Source: an uncultured Bacteroidales bacterium (GTDB taxonomy: Bacteria > Bacteroidota > Bacteroidia > Bacteroidales > UBA932). From it: a DNA stretch of 54,862 nucleotides. The stretch lies in NCBI GenBank assembly GCA_944323445.1, contig CALUSM010000016.1, positions 1 through 54,862 on the forward strand. Reading direction: 5' to 3'. The notes beneath the pieces were generated by a model. The model saw only the letters and a program-made list of their open reading frames with translations, did not search any database and had not been told where the DNA came from. The position numbers and the translations under genes are program-made. Shown one piece after another: positions 8,129 through 17,955 of the stretch (within the stretch, counting starts at the first letter, position 1; every line of letters starts with the position of its first letter).

Positions 8129-9313
8129 TTAGTCTATATCAGGAATAATCACACCATTTTGCCCTGTAGCAAGCGGCTGTGTAGGGTCTACCTGCGAATA
8201 CTCATTGCCTGAAATACTACCTGTGAACGCGCTCCAGAAGTAGAAGGCATGCCCGGAAGTCCCGTTGGCTCCCAGTTCAAGGAATTTGTTCCCAGTAATG
8301 GTAGCGTTGCCACCCAATACCATGTGACGGTTGTAGATGGTATTACCCTCTATTGTCAGATTATTCATGTCAGCCCAGTTGAGCCATACGGTTCTGCTGG
8401 TGTAGCCGTCCAGATTCTTGAAAGTGTTTCCCTTAATTATGCCTCCAGGGAGACCTCCTCCGAAGATACCCATTGCGTTGGTCTGGATGGTATTGTTGAG
8501 CAACAGCAAGTTGTAATTTACAGGACGTATGAAGCCGAACTCACCGGAACGGTCCCTGTCACTGTTCGGAGCCACACTATGATTCATGTCATACTCTGCA
8601 AAAAGCACAGAGTTCTTAATTACCACATCGTCGCTGCCTATCCATATGTTTCCATAAGTAGTATTATGGCCTTTGTAGTAATAGTTCACATGGTCCAGCG
8701 TCATGGATGCATTCAGTTCCACAATTCCTGACAAGGTAGCGTCATCCTCGCAGGTCAAGGTAATCGTGCTGCCGATTTTCAGAGCATTGGTATAATATGG
8801 ATCTCCGTTTACTACAGGGCCTTTGATATCTCCGTGCAGTATGACAGTAGAACCGTCAGGAATGGCATTGAAAATGTCCTGCATATTAGCCTCGGAATCG
8901 TAGATGTGCAGCTTTAGCTCGCCATTGTATGTGTTGTCCTCGACTGTGATATCGGCATCGAACTGTCCGTGATCCTGTACCCGGCCTTGTGTTGCATCAT
9001 CGTTGACATATTCAGGTGAGATGAAAATCGGGACATTGTTCCTTAAAGGATTCTCTATTGATGTAAGGCCGACATTGTTGAATGTATTTCCGGTTATCTC
9101 TATGGTTCCGGTAAAGAGATCTTCGGACCATGGTGTTTCGCCGACTTTCCAGGATGTGATTGTAACTCCGGCAGGACCATTTGTAAAGGTGTTGTTATTC
9201 ACAATGATGGATGCGTCTTCGGAACCGCTCAGGTCCGAGATGTTGATATGCTGGAGGCCTGCGAATCCAGGATCCACCTCAAAAACGTTGCCTATGACTT
9301 CGACATTTTTCAC
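8129..9313 (-). CDS. Startless beta-helix fragment (possible silent cassette)
   Basis: The open frame extends from a stop at 9350-9352 to 8129. The listed start is an internal GTG; no ATG stands at a sensible place, and the codons before it (YYPVRLWAVKNVEVIGN) already read as beta-helix. There is no signal peptide and no fimbrillin lobe. About 400 residues of turns such as IIVNNNTFTNG, IEITGNTFNN, ITVEDNTYNG and LTIEGNTIYN point to a pectate-lyase-like right-handed helix. The piece is bounded by terminators on both sides (9484-9525 and 8051-8092) and so should be poorly transcribed. A decayed gene or a reservoir cassette is the best reading. Confidence 0.6.
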   Translation of the reverse strand: MKNVEVIGNVFEVDPGFAGLQHINISDLSGSEDASIIVNNNTFTNGPAGVTITSWKVGETPWSEDLFTGTIEITGNTFNNVGLTSIENPLRNNVPIFISPEYVNDDATQGRVQDHGQFDADITVEDNTYNGELKLHIYDSEANMQDIFNAIPDGSTVILHGDIKGPVVNGDPYYTNALKIGSTITLTCEDDATLSGIVELNASMTLDHVNYYYKGHNTTYGNIWIGSDDVVIKNSVLFAEYDMNHSVAPNSDRDRSGEFGFIRPVNYNLLLLNNTIQTNAMGIFGGGLPGGIIKGNTFKNLDGYTSRTVWLNWADMNNLTIEGNTIYNRHMVLGGNATITGNKFLELGANGTSGHAFYFWSAFTGSISGNEYSQVDPTQPLATGQNGVIIPDID

Positions 9314-9483
9314 TGCCCAAAGACGTACCGGATAGTAGGAATTTATGATTTACTGCCTATATTTTACAATTCTATGGCATTTCGCTGTCATCCCCGCCAT
9401 GAATGCCGCCACAACGCCCACAAAACGCAGAGATGTGGGCGGTGTGGAATAGTTACTTTACAAAATAAATAATAATAAAGGAG

Positions 9484-9525
9484 AAGAAAACCGGGATTCG
9501 GACAATGTCTGTTCCGAGTCCCGGT
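9484..9525 (-). terminator. Strong terminator at the end of the long operon
   Basis: A 13-bp stem with one G-T pair (9490-9502 with 9513-9525, 10-nt loop) is followed on the minus strand by TTTTCTTCT. It stands about 60 nt after the stop of the 9584-12925 gene and should end the main fimbrillin operon. Confidence 0.8.
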
Positions 9526-9583
9526 CTAAGGTGTGTTTTATGGTAGTCTTTGTTTACTGTGCACTGCCGCCTGATACGACAAC

Positions 9584-12500
9584 TCAGTCAATAATAAGCT
9601 GCCCTGTTCCTGTAGTGCTGTAGGCCCTGCCTGTAATTTTATTGGTGTCGGCAATTTCATCTGAATAGTCCACTCCATTGAGGCTAGTGGTCAAAGTTCC
9701 GGTAAAAGAGCAATCGGTAAAAGTCACAGTTGTCCCATCCTCATTATGCCATACCCCTGCAATACCGCCTATCTCGAACTGGTCTCCGGAGTCTTGTGCA
9801 TTCCCCAATGTGACGTTACCTGTGCAAATGCAGTTTATGAACTTATTATTGTAATGGGCAATTCCTGTTATTCCTCCCACATCACAGGTGGAACCATACA
9901 CCTCGATGTTTGAAACAACATTTGATACCGAATGGCCGCCTTCACCCATGAAACCGACAACTCCTCCTACATAAGTTCGATAATTTTCACTTTCTGCCCT
10001 TACATAGCTTCCTTCATCTGCATCTATTGTCAGGTCCGTCAGGTCTGCATATACATTCTTTCCGAACATTCCTCCGACATATGCATATCCATCAACTTTG
10101 ATAAGACCTGTCACCTTGATATTGGAGTATTTGGTGGTATATGGAGTCCCGGCAACTACACCGACATTCTGATAACCTTTTATTTGGGCATTGTGGATAT
10201 GGATATCCTTTATGGTTCCATTAGTCGTATAACCGAAAAGGCCGACATTACTCTGAGACTTTGTTCCTGCCTTCAGGTTACTTATCGTGTGTCCGTTACC
10301 GTCAAAGTTGCCTTGGAAAGCCTTGCCTGACGTTCCGATAGGAGTCCAATTCATGTTGTTGAGGTCGATGTCTGTGTTGAGGGTTACCGTATATCCGGAA
10401 AGGGATTTGTTGCCGGTATTTACAAGATTCGCCAGGCCGGCAAGCTGGTCAGCAGAATTGACAATGACAGTTTGTGCAACATCATCTATAACAGGAGTCG
10501 CTGACGTTCCCGTCCAGACGCTGCCTCCGTTGACAGTGATGTTCGCACTTGCACATTCAGGGCTCTTGTCAAACTGGCAATCTTCGTCATAAGTCAGTGT
10601 CACTCCGAGTCCTGGTTCCTGGTTTGCATATGCATACAAGGCAGGGAATGCTTCTCCATGGGCTCCCGCCAAAATGAGATCAGTATTTTTAAGAGTTACG
10701 TCCGTCGAATAACGGTAAGAGGACTCTGACCTGTTTCCAATGGTCATCGCCGCAAGAGGAAGGTGGTTCCCCTCCCCCCAATTTTCATTTTTGAACATTG
10801 CAGAGGCAGTTTGGTAGTCCGTATCATCATAAGTCAGCGTGATGTTGCTGTTGCTGATCAATGCATCTCCGCCACGAACTATTACGCCGTGCATGGTCCC
10901 CGTAATGGTGCTGTTGTTTATTGTCAGCTGTCCTGGAACATTCTTTAGAATCGTACTTTTACCCGTCAATGTAGAGCTTTCTATGGTTATGTCTACTGTC
11001 GGTGAAGATGCAGCGTTGGTGGAAATCGCCGAGTAGTATGTTGTTATATTGCAGTCGGTGAGGGAGATGCTGCATGGATTAAAGACCGCCAACACATCTG
11101 TATCTGAAGTGATGTCCACACTGTTCAAATCAATGTCGGCATCAGTTCCTTTGATCTGGAATACAGAAAAAGACTTGTCAGAATTGGAATAGTTGATAGA
11201 TCCGTTGTACATGGTGAGATCTTTTTCCACATATAGATAAGGTTTTACGTCTGGGTCTGTACCTATCTTAATGGTGATTGTGTGACCGTTGAGGTCAATA
11301 TCACCGGCAAGATACGCCTCTCGCACATATGTCAAGTCCTTCCCCAGACATATCTTCTCACATTTTCCCTCGTTTGCCAAAAAGCCATAGGAACTAAGTT
11401 CCGCTCCTGTATCTATAAGGACATTTTTAATAACTCCGCTACCGTTAAATTCTATGTAGTCATGTGGAGCAGTCGATATGGCACCAAGATTCGCATAGAT
11501 TTCTGCATCCCCGTCAAAAAGCGTCAATTTGGTTATGTATCCCATTGTCTTGACAAGAGACGTCGCCTGGCGGTTTATTATTTCAGCATATCTGCCTTCA
11601 AGCGTATATGTGGAATTTGCCGTGTTGATATCCAGAATCAGATCACGATCTTTGGTCTGGCTTATGATGGTGATCTCACGCTGCGTGTCGTCCCCGTCCG
11701 TGCTTTCCAGCTTGAGGGTCGGATAATATCCGCTGACGTTACTGCCGAGGTCGATGCTGAACTCTGCAGGGGCATTCGCAGGAATGGTAATTAAGTTATC
11801 TTTACCGCTTATAGTCCCCTCAAAAACTATCTTCCTTGTTCCGGCTGCAAGAGCCTGTATTATTTCGTCAAATGATGACGTGTATGCAGTTTCTGCATCA
11901 TACTCGCTTTCACCTCCGAATTTGTCTTCCACAATCACCTCGATGTTTCCCTCGTTGGTGTAGAAGTTGCCGATGACGGTGGTGAGCTTGTTGGCGGATA
12001 CGGGGATGTTGGTGAGTTCACGGTAGCCGATCTGGGCGTTGAGGGCATCATCGCTGTATGTAGTCACTGTCATGTCGTATGCGGTATGCGACGATGAACC
12101 GAAGATGTAGGCCTCACCGAGGAGGTATGCATATTTACCAGCTTCCGCAAGGTCTTCTCGTCCTGTCACAACCGGCTGTATCTCCTTTTGGGCATCGAAT
12201 GAATAGCCATCGATTTTCTTTGTCACTTGGTTCACCTCCCCAGATAGGGCATTGAAAGATGAGGGAACCTCTGTCCCTTCCTTGAAGCTCACCTTGACTT
12301 TCTTCGGCAGTTGTTCATCGGCATCGCTGTTCTCGGGACTGTCCGTGGCCAGCAGGCGGATCTTTCCGAAGGGACGCTGGAGGGTAATGCTCTCGTTCTT
12401 GCTGCTCTCGCTCAGGTTGATCGCCTTCTTGGCGGTATATGCATCTATGAGATCCGTCGTGAGGACTGCTCCGTCCACGGCGTCAGTATATGAAATCTCC

Positions 12501-12925
12501 TTCAGGTCACCGGCAGAGTAGTACAGGTCCGCGTATGCACCGTCCGATGGGGGAGCCTCCACGAAGTCCGCCCACAGAACGAAAGTATAGGACTTGGCAA
12601 GAAGACGAGCACTGAAGCTTGCGGTGGTGGACACGAAGTCATTGTCAACGTACTTCACGTCCCTGTATGCCAATGTTTCTCCGTCGTACACCTCGAGGAT
12701 GTAGCGGAGGTCGTATTCATCAGAGTCCACATTGTTCGCTCCGCCAAGGTGGGAGAAGGCGTTTCCGTCAGTCGGGCTATAAGTTGTGATTCCGCTGGGG
12801 ATGCCGGCGGTGATGGTGAAGTCGACTTCGCCCGTCAGGGTACCTGCGTCGGGCTCGTCCATCTGGCATGAGGAGGCGAACAGCAGGCCGCCGAGAGCCA
12901 GAATTGTCAGTAAGTTATTTTTCAT
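9584..12925 (-). CDS. Giant fimbrillin-like lipoprotein with beta-helix and GLUG repeats
   Basis: At 1113 residues this is the largest member of the array. Lipobox Cys20 (FASSC) is followed by the shared lobe to about residue 330 (GEVDFTITAGIP, LRYILEVYDG, RPFGKIRLLATD, NKLTTVIGNFYTNEG). Next comes a long Asn/Ser/Thr-rich beta-helix (about 345-820), then a C-terminal GLUG-like region (about 830-1090: WTPIGTSG, GNFDGNGH, VGLFGY, VGGMFGKN, VGGVVGFMG, IGGIAGVWHN). Between the lipid Cys and Arg74 there is no Lys or Arg at all. The start lies 27 nt after the stop of the preceding gene, so it is the last gene of the operon before the terminator. A surface adhesin or fimbrial tip role is inferred. 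Confidence 0.85.
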   Translation of the reverse strand: MKNNLLTILALGGLLFASSCQMDEPDAGTLTGEVDFTITAGIPSGITTYSPTDGNAFSHLGGANNVDSDEYDLRYILEVYDGETLAYRDVKYVDNDFVSTTASFSARLLAKSYTFVLWADFVEAPPSDGAYADLYYSAGDLKEISYTDAVDGAVLTTDLIDAYTAKKAINLSESSKNESITLQRPFGKIRLLATDSPENSDADEQLPKKVKVSFKEGTEVPSSFNALSGEVNQVTKKIDGYSFDAQKEIQPVVTGREDLAEAGKYAYLLGEAYIFGSSSHTAYDMTVTTYSDDALNAQIGYRELTNIPVSANKLTTVIGNFYTNEGNIEVIVEDKFGGESEYDAETAYTSSFDEIIQALAAGTRKIVFEGTISGKDNLITIPANAPAEFSIDLGSNVSGYYPTLKLESTDGDDTQREITIISQTKDRDLILDINTANSTYTLEGRYAEIINRQATSLVKTMGYITKLTLFDGDAEIYANLGAISTAPHDYIEFNGSGVIKNVLIDTGAELSSYGFLANEGKCEKICLGKDLTYVREAYLAGDIDLNGHTITIKIGTDPDVKPYLYVEKDLTMYNGSINYSNSDKSFSVFQIKGTDADIDLNSVDITSDTDVLAVFNPCSISLTDCNITTYYSAISTNAASSPTVDITIESSTLTGKSTILKNVPGQLTINNSTITGTMHGVIVRGGDALISNSNITLTYDDTDYQTASAMFKNENWGEGNHLPLAAMTIGNRSESSYRYSTDVTLKNTDLILAGAHGEAFPALYAYANQEPGLGVTLTYDEDCQFDKSPECASANITVNGGSVWTGTSATPVIDDVAQTVIVNSADQLAGLANLVNTGNKSLSGYTVTLNTDIDLNNMNWTPIGTSGKAFQGNFDGNGHTISNLKAGTKSQSNVGLFGYTTNGTIKDIHIHNAQIKGYQNVGVVAGTPYTTKYSNIKVTGLIKVDGYAYVGGMFGKNVYADLTDLTIDADEGSYVRAESENYRTYVGGVVGFMGEGGHSVSNVVSNIEVYGSTCDVGGITGIAHYNNKFINCICTGNVTLGNAQDSGDQFEIGGIAGVWHNEDGTTVTFTDCSFTGTLTTSLNGVDYSDEIADTNKITGRAYSTTGTGQLIID

Positions 12926-12952
12926 GTTTTTTAGTTATTTGGTTTTATATAT

Positions 12953-15394
12953 CTATTCTGATACGATTTCATAAGGGTAGGTGGCATCTCCTGTCTCTAC
13001 ATATTTGAAGCCGGATTCGGGCTGCCATATACTTCCGTCATCGTTATTAGGATATGAACTGAACCTTCCTCCTTTAAGGATAAATCCTCCGAGAGGAGCT
13101 CCTTCCTGATCGTCATCGGATGCCAAGGCACACGGAGTCCTGTCAGAATAGAAATCACCACTTATAACCTCTATTACACCTAGAGATGCCGCATATATGG
13201 CATAAAATGCATCACTTCTGTCTGGCTCGGAGTTACGGGCAGAGACTTTGACATTTTCAAGTGTAATGTGGGATGATTCTATACTTGCTATGCATCCTTG
13301 AACGCCTTCAATTGTAGCATTTTTAATTACCATTGTTCCCCCTTCCTGTGCCCTTATACAATAGGCCCAAGAACCATATTTATTCGAAGAAATGGAACTG
13401 ATGTTGCCTCCATTTATTTCTATTTTACCTTTCCCGGCGACAGCAAAGAAAGATGCATCTACATTAACATCGTTCAGTGTCATTGTCGCACCATCAGCAT
13501 TGTTCCAGAAAGCGGTTCCTCCTGTAGTGTTTTTGGTGCTGTAGTTACCACCTTCGACTATGAGTGTTCCATGATTTTCCACGACTCTTCTCTGAAGATT
13601 GACAGAGCCTTCTCCCTTAAGTACAAGTGTACTGTTGTTCAAAAGCATAAAGTTTTCTTCAGAAGAGTTGATACTGCCGTTGACAGTGATTGTCGTAGGC
13701 TTCTCTATAGAAAGTGTTCCCAATCTGCTGACATCTATTTCGGCTGATTCGTCTATAGTAATTGCGCCACCATTAGCGGCGATATCAGATATGGCAGACA
13801 AGAGATCATCACCCGTCTCAACCATGTGTGCCTTTACTACTTCATATACATCCGGATTGTCAGAGATTTTTACTGATGAGTAACCGTCAGCGAGGAAATT
13901 GTCGCTCACATTTGCAGGCTCGGTACCGGTATTGGAAGGATCACAGTTCTCGAACTGACCACCTTTTACTACTATTGTATTGGGTTGGTTGTCCTGGAGA
14001 TTGATTACAAAATACACCCCATTGTAAGGATTGCCTACTTTATAGTAGCCTCCGTTGATTTCAACCTGAGCATTGTTCTTTGCCTGGATGCAGGATCCAT
14101 TGCCGAAATAGTTGCCTCCGTTCAGTATGACCTTGGAATCACCGGTTGCCCATACGGCATAATATCCATTTTCTCCCCCTACATTGCCCTCTCCATTGAT
14201 GATGAGAGTTCCGCTTTGTACCCAAATGGCGTCATTTTTGGAATTGATACTTTCTATGGTATGTCCGTTGAGATTGATTTCAACAGACTTGCCCGCTCCA
14301 GGATTCACTATAAAGGCTTCTTCTGAGAAAATACAATCGTCATTAAGCGTTATCTCCCCTCCGTTTAAAGCTATGTTTTTAAGCATCTCCATTTCTGTCA
14401 TCTCTATTTCCGGCTCCTCGAACGAATCTTCCACGATGACTTCGAGGGTGCTTTCGTTGGAATAGAAATTACCTATTACTGTGGTGAGTTTGTTTTCCTG
14501 CACTGGGATGGAGGAGAGGGAGCGGGTAACAGGAGATACTCCATCAATGCTTACTGTCACATCCATGGCGTATGAAGGCTGGCTTTCGCTGCAGAATATG
14601 TAATCGTATCCGAGTAAGTATGCATTTTCGTTAACTTTGCCGTTTACGGATGCTTTCTCTGCAACAGGGGTGGCAGTGAAATCGGATATCCTGGCCTGTT
14701 TTGCTTGATTTACTGTAGCCTTTCCTGTCTGTGCATCGAATACGTTAGGCAGTACTGTACGTTCTTTGTAGGCAATACTCACCTTTCCGTTATCCACAGC
14801 ACCTTTCTGCTGTTCGCTGAGTTCATCAGTAGCAACGAAGCGGATCTTGCCGAAAGGTCTTTTGAGGGTGACATTGTTGATTTTCTGTCCTGACTGTCTA
14901 AGATCTACAACTTCCGTTTTGTAGTATGCATCCAGAGCGTCGGAAGGAATGTTGTCATCAGTTACAGATAATGTGTAGGAGATTTCCCTCAAGTCATCTG
15001 TAATGTAGTAGAGATCCGACTCCTTGTCAGAAGCTGATACGAAGTCAGCCCAGAATACGAAGTCATATACTTTGGCCAGCAGTCGTGCTTCGAAGGTAAC
15101 GCCGCCGAAGTCAGTCGCATATTGTACCCCTTCATACGAGAGTTTGTTATCCTCGTCATAGACCTGCAGGGTGTATCTGAGAATGTAATCGTCCGTACTA
15201 AGGTTGCTTGCTCCTCCCTGATGAGAGAAGGCCTCTGCTCCCTCTGCATAGGTGGTGATTCCGCTGGGTATGCCGGCGGTGATTGAGAAGTCGACTTCGC
15301 CCGTCAGAGTGCCTGCATCGGGCTCGTCCATCTGGCAGGATGCGGTGAAAAAGAGGCCGCCTAGCGTCAGGAGCGGTAATAAAATCTTTTTCAT
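12953..15394 (-). CDS. Fimbrillin-like lipoprotein with beta-helix domain
   Basis: This 813-residue lipoprotein has Cys20 (FTASC) and the shared lobe to about residue 325 (GEVDFSITAGIP, YILRYTLQVYDE, RPFGKIRFVATDE, NKLTTVIGNFYSNES). The remaining ~480 residues are regular beta-helix turns with many G-G and N-G-G steps (LIINGEGNVGG, VEINGGYY, IVVKGGQFENC, IEINGGNISS), a different type from the GLUG domains of its neighbours. The 5' end is very similar in DNA to the 5' ends of the 5399 and 9584 genes. It follows the next upstream gene by 32 nt. Probably a surface-exposed, lipid-anchored or fimbria-assembled protein. Confidence 0.85.
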   Translation of the reverse strand: MKKILLPLLTLGGLFFTASCQMDEPDAGTLTGEVDFSITAGIPSGITTYAEGAEAFSHQGGASNLSTDDYILRYTLQVYDEDNKLSYEGVQYATDFGGVTFEARLLAKVYDFVFWADFVSASDKESDLYYITDDLREISYTLSVTDDNIPSDALDAYYKTEVVDLRQSGQKINNVTLKRPFGKIRFVATDELSEQQKGAVDNGKVSIAYKERTVLPNVFDAQTGKATVNQAKQARISDFTATPVAEKASVNGKVNENAYLLGYDYIFCSESQPSYAMDVTVSIDGVSPVTRSLSSIPVQENKLTTVIGNFYSNESTLEVIVEDSFEEPEIEMTEMEMLKNIALNGGEITLNDDCIFSEEAFIVNPGAGKSVEINLNGHTIESINSKNDAIWVQSGTLIINGEGNVGGENGYYAVWATGDSKVILNGGNYFGNGSCIQAKNNAQVEINGGYYKVGNPYNGVYFVINLQDNQPNTIVVKGGQFENCDPSNTGTEPANVSDNFLADGYSSVKISDNPDVYEVVKAHMVETGDDLLSAISDIAANGGAITIDESAEIDVSRLGTLSIEKPTTITVNGSINSSEENFMLLNNSTLVLKGEGSVNLQRRVVENHGTLIVEGGNYSTKNTTGGTAFWNNADGATMTLNDVNVDASFFAVAGKGKIEINGGNISSISSNKYGSWAYCIRAQEGGTMVIKNATIEGVQGCIASIESSHITLENVKVSARNSEPDRSDAFYAIYAASLGVIEVISGDFYSDRTPCALASDDDQEGAPLGGFILKGGRFSSYPNNDDGSIWQPESGFKYVETGDATYPYEIVSE

Positions 15395-15426
15395 ATAGTT
15401 TAAATATTAAAATGTTTCATTGTTTT

Positions 15427-17922
15427 CTACCTGTAGTTTTCCCATCCTGAACCGTTGAAGGTACCGCCGTTGAGGACGATATTGGGATTCGCCTCATCGT
15501 AGTAGCCTTCTGTAACTATCAGATTGCCGTTGAAGGTTCCTCCGTTGACGATGAGTCTGCCGTTCATCTTATTGTTGTCGCCGCCGAATTCCACCCTTCC
15601 GTTGATTACACTTTCTCCATCTACTGTTACGGTGACTCCTTCGTAGGACGAGAAGGAGAATACATCGAATGCGCAGTTGCCTTCGGTTGCGGTAATGGTG
15701 GAGTTGATGATATTGCAGCTGCCGTTGTTGTTGGAAACCACATACTCACATGTGGCGCCTCCGGTAATGGTCACGCCGTCAAGCGTCAGGTTGGAGTAGT
15801 TTTGAATCAGCATCTTGCCGGAAGCACTGTTTTCAGGTACAAGGGTGCCGTTCCTGAATACGACAGTTGCGTCTTTTTCCAAGTGGAAATACTGGCTGAC
15901 GGTTCCGGTGGAGCCGAAAAGCGGATTGTCATTGAGACTCCACTGATTGCCTCCAAGATCTATTTCTACGGATGCTGCATCGCCGTTGCCGTTCTTGAAG
16001 ATTCCAAGACCGGGGCCTGAATAGTCTTTTTCAAGCACAACCTTTACATTGGCTTCTTTCTTGAGGAATGCCAGGGGAGTGGGGTCCGAGAAGGTGCCGG
16101 CGGATACCTGTACGGCGCTTTCAGATGCGTGAGCGGCTTTCTGGTTGAATATTATAGCGTCCTGGGCCGTGCTCACGGTGCCGCCGCTGATGTTCACCGT
16201 GCATGCACCGTAAGCGGGATCGACCATGATGCCGCAGTTGGGCTGGTTGCCGGTGCCGTCGCCCCAGTCTCCGGTGTAGCCTTTCCCGTCGCTGAGGAGC
16301 ATGGCGTCACCGGAAATGTTGAGAGTGCCCCTCCGGATGGATACCGCTCCGGCTGCTCCGTTGACTGTTCCTCCGGTTATATTTGTTGTGCCAGACTGAG
16401 GCAGATATATGGCGTAGTCGGAGGTGGAGACGAGTTCCCCGCCCTCAATTGTTATTACGCTGTTCTGAGTGGAGTTGTTTCCGTGGCCCGCTATTGCGTA
16501 CCAGCCGGCTTCTATCTTTCCGCCGGTCATAGTGAAGTCGGCTCCGTCATACAAGGCGACTCCGAACTGTCCGTTGTTGACGGCATCGTCGCGGACTGCG
16601 TAGATGTATCCGCCTTCCATGGTCAGGCTGGCGTCTTCGCCGGAGACATAGATTATACCGGTGCTATATGCATTCGAGTAATCATTTTCCGCTACGATTC
16701 TGCCGCCCTTGCTGTCTTTGAGGGTAAGCGAGCCATAGACATTTATGTTTCCTGGTGTGCCGTTGGCGGCCTTGATGGTATATCCGTTGAGGTCGATAGT
16801 GGATGTGATTCCTTCAGGGACAATAATGTCAGAGGATGCCGTGATGTCTATGTCGCAGTATAGGGTGAACAGACCGCCTTCGGCGAGGGCTTCTTTCATA
16901 TTATTCACCGGATCAGGATCCTCTATGTTCTCCGGCTGCTCGAAAGGATCCTCAACTATGACTTCGAGGGTACTGGAATTGGAGTAGAAATTGCCGATGA
17001 CGGTGGTGAGCTTGTTCTTGACGATGGGTATCTGCGAGAGACTGCGGACTCCGGTGGGCTTGCCGGCCTCGTCCTTTACAGTAACGTCCATCGCATAGCC
17101 GGTATTCGCGTCTGCCGCAAAGATGTAGTTGGCAATCAGGAAGTAGGCTTCGGGATATGTGGTGCCGCCTACGACTGCGTCCTCCTGCATGGAGACTGAA
17201 GTGATGGATGAGATGGTTCTTGTATTGCCGCTGGCGATACCTGTAAGGGCATTGAATTCGTCGGGAACAGTGGTCCCGTCAGCGTACTTGATTTCCGTAG
17301 TCTCCGGAAGCTCGTCGTCCTGCAGGTCTCCTGAGAGCTGGTCGGTGGCTATCAGGCGCAGCTTGCCGAAGGGACGCTGGAGCTTTATGTCCGTGATGTT
17401 CTGGTTCTGTGCAGAGAGATTCACTTCTACAACTTTGGTGTATGCATCCATGGCGTCGTCTGTAAAGACTGGATCCTTGGCATAAGTGATGTCGCGGAGG
17501 TCGATATTGCCCTCTGCGTCTGTGGTCTTGTAGTAGTAGTCTGCCGTTTGTCCTTCAGGAACGAAGTCTGCCCAGAACACGAAGTTGTACTTTTTGGCGA
17601 TGAGGCGGGCTTCGAAGACTACCTGCTGGGTGGTGAAGTCGTCGGAGACGTATTGGGTGGCATTGTAAGCCAGTTTGCCAGTCTCGTCGTAGGCCTGCAT
17701 TATGTAGCGCAGATCGTAATTGTCGGGGTCAAGAAGCATTGCTCCGCCATTGTGGGAACCGCTGCCGGCGGGAGCGTATGTGGAGATACCGCCCGGGATG
17801 CCGGCGGTGATGGCGAAGTCTACCTCTCCTGTCAGGGTGCCTGACCCGGACTCGTCCATCTGGCAGGAAGCAGCGAAAAGGAGGCCGCCTATTGCCAGAG
17901 CTGAAAGTATGATTTTTTTCAT
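15427..17922 (-). CDS. Fimbrillin-like lipoprotein with beta-helix domain
   Basis: This 831-residue lipoprotein has Cys20 (FAASC), the shared lobe (GEVDFAITAGIPGGI, YDLRYIMQAYDE, RPFGKLRLIATD, NKLTTVIGNFYSNSS) and, from about residue 345, a Gly/Asn-rich beta-helix (IDLNGYTIKA, LTMEGGYIYA, FTMTGGKIEAG, VNISGGTVST, LIVNGGTFNGN). The C-terminal turns repeat LNGGTFNG-like units and the protein stops shortly after the last turn. It is the first beta-helix gene met by transcription from the operon's 5' end, with the short paralogues upstream. Its gene is more GC-rich than that at 12953. Confidence 0.85.
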   Translation of the reverse strand: MKKIILSALAIGGLLFAASCQMDESGSGTLTGEVDFAITAGIPGGISTYAPAGSGSHNGGAMLLDPDNYDLRYIMQAYDETGKLAYNATQYVSDDFTTQQVVFEARLIAKKYNFVFWADFVPEGQTADYYYKTTDAEGNIDLRDITYAKDPVFTDDAMDAYTKVVEVNLSAQNQNITDIKLQRPFGKLRLIATDQLSGDLQDDELPETTEIKYADGTTVPDEFNALTGIASGNTRTISSITSVSMQEDAVVGGTTYPEAYFLIANYIFAADANTGYAMDVTVKDEAGKPTGVRSLSQIPIVKNKLTTVIGNFYSNSSTLEVIVEDPFEQPENIEDPDPVNNMKEALAEGGLFTLYCDIDITASSDIIVPEGITSTIDLNGYTIKAANGTPGNINVYGSLTLKDSKGGRIVAENDYSNAYSTGIIYVSGEDASLTMEGGYIYAVRDDAVNNGQFGVALYDGADFTMTGGKIEAGWYAIAGHGNNSTQNSVITIEGGELVSTSDYAIYLPQSGTTNITGGTVNGAAGAVSIRRGTLNISGDAMLLSDGKGYTGDWGDGTGNQPNCGIMVDPAYGACTVNISGGTVSTAQDAIIFNQKAAHASESAVQVSAGTFSDPTPLAFLKKEANVKVVLEKDYSGPGLGIFKNGNGDAASVEIDLGGNQWSLNDNPLFGSTGTVSQYFHLEKDATVVFRNGTLVPENSASGKMLIQNYSNLTLDGVTITGGATCEYVVSNNNGSCNIINSTITATEGNCAFDVFSFSSYEGVTVTVDGESVINGRVEFGGDNNKMNGRLIVNGGTFNGNLIVTEGYYDEANPNIVLNGGTFNGSGWENYR

Positions 17923-17955
17923 GTTTTAGATATTTAGATTGTTACTTATTTATTT

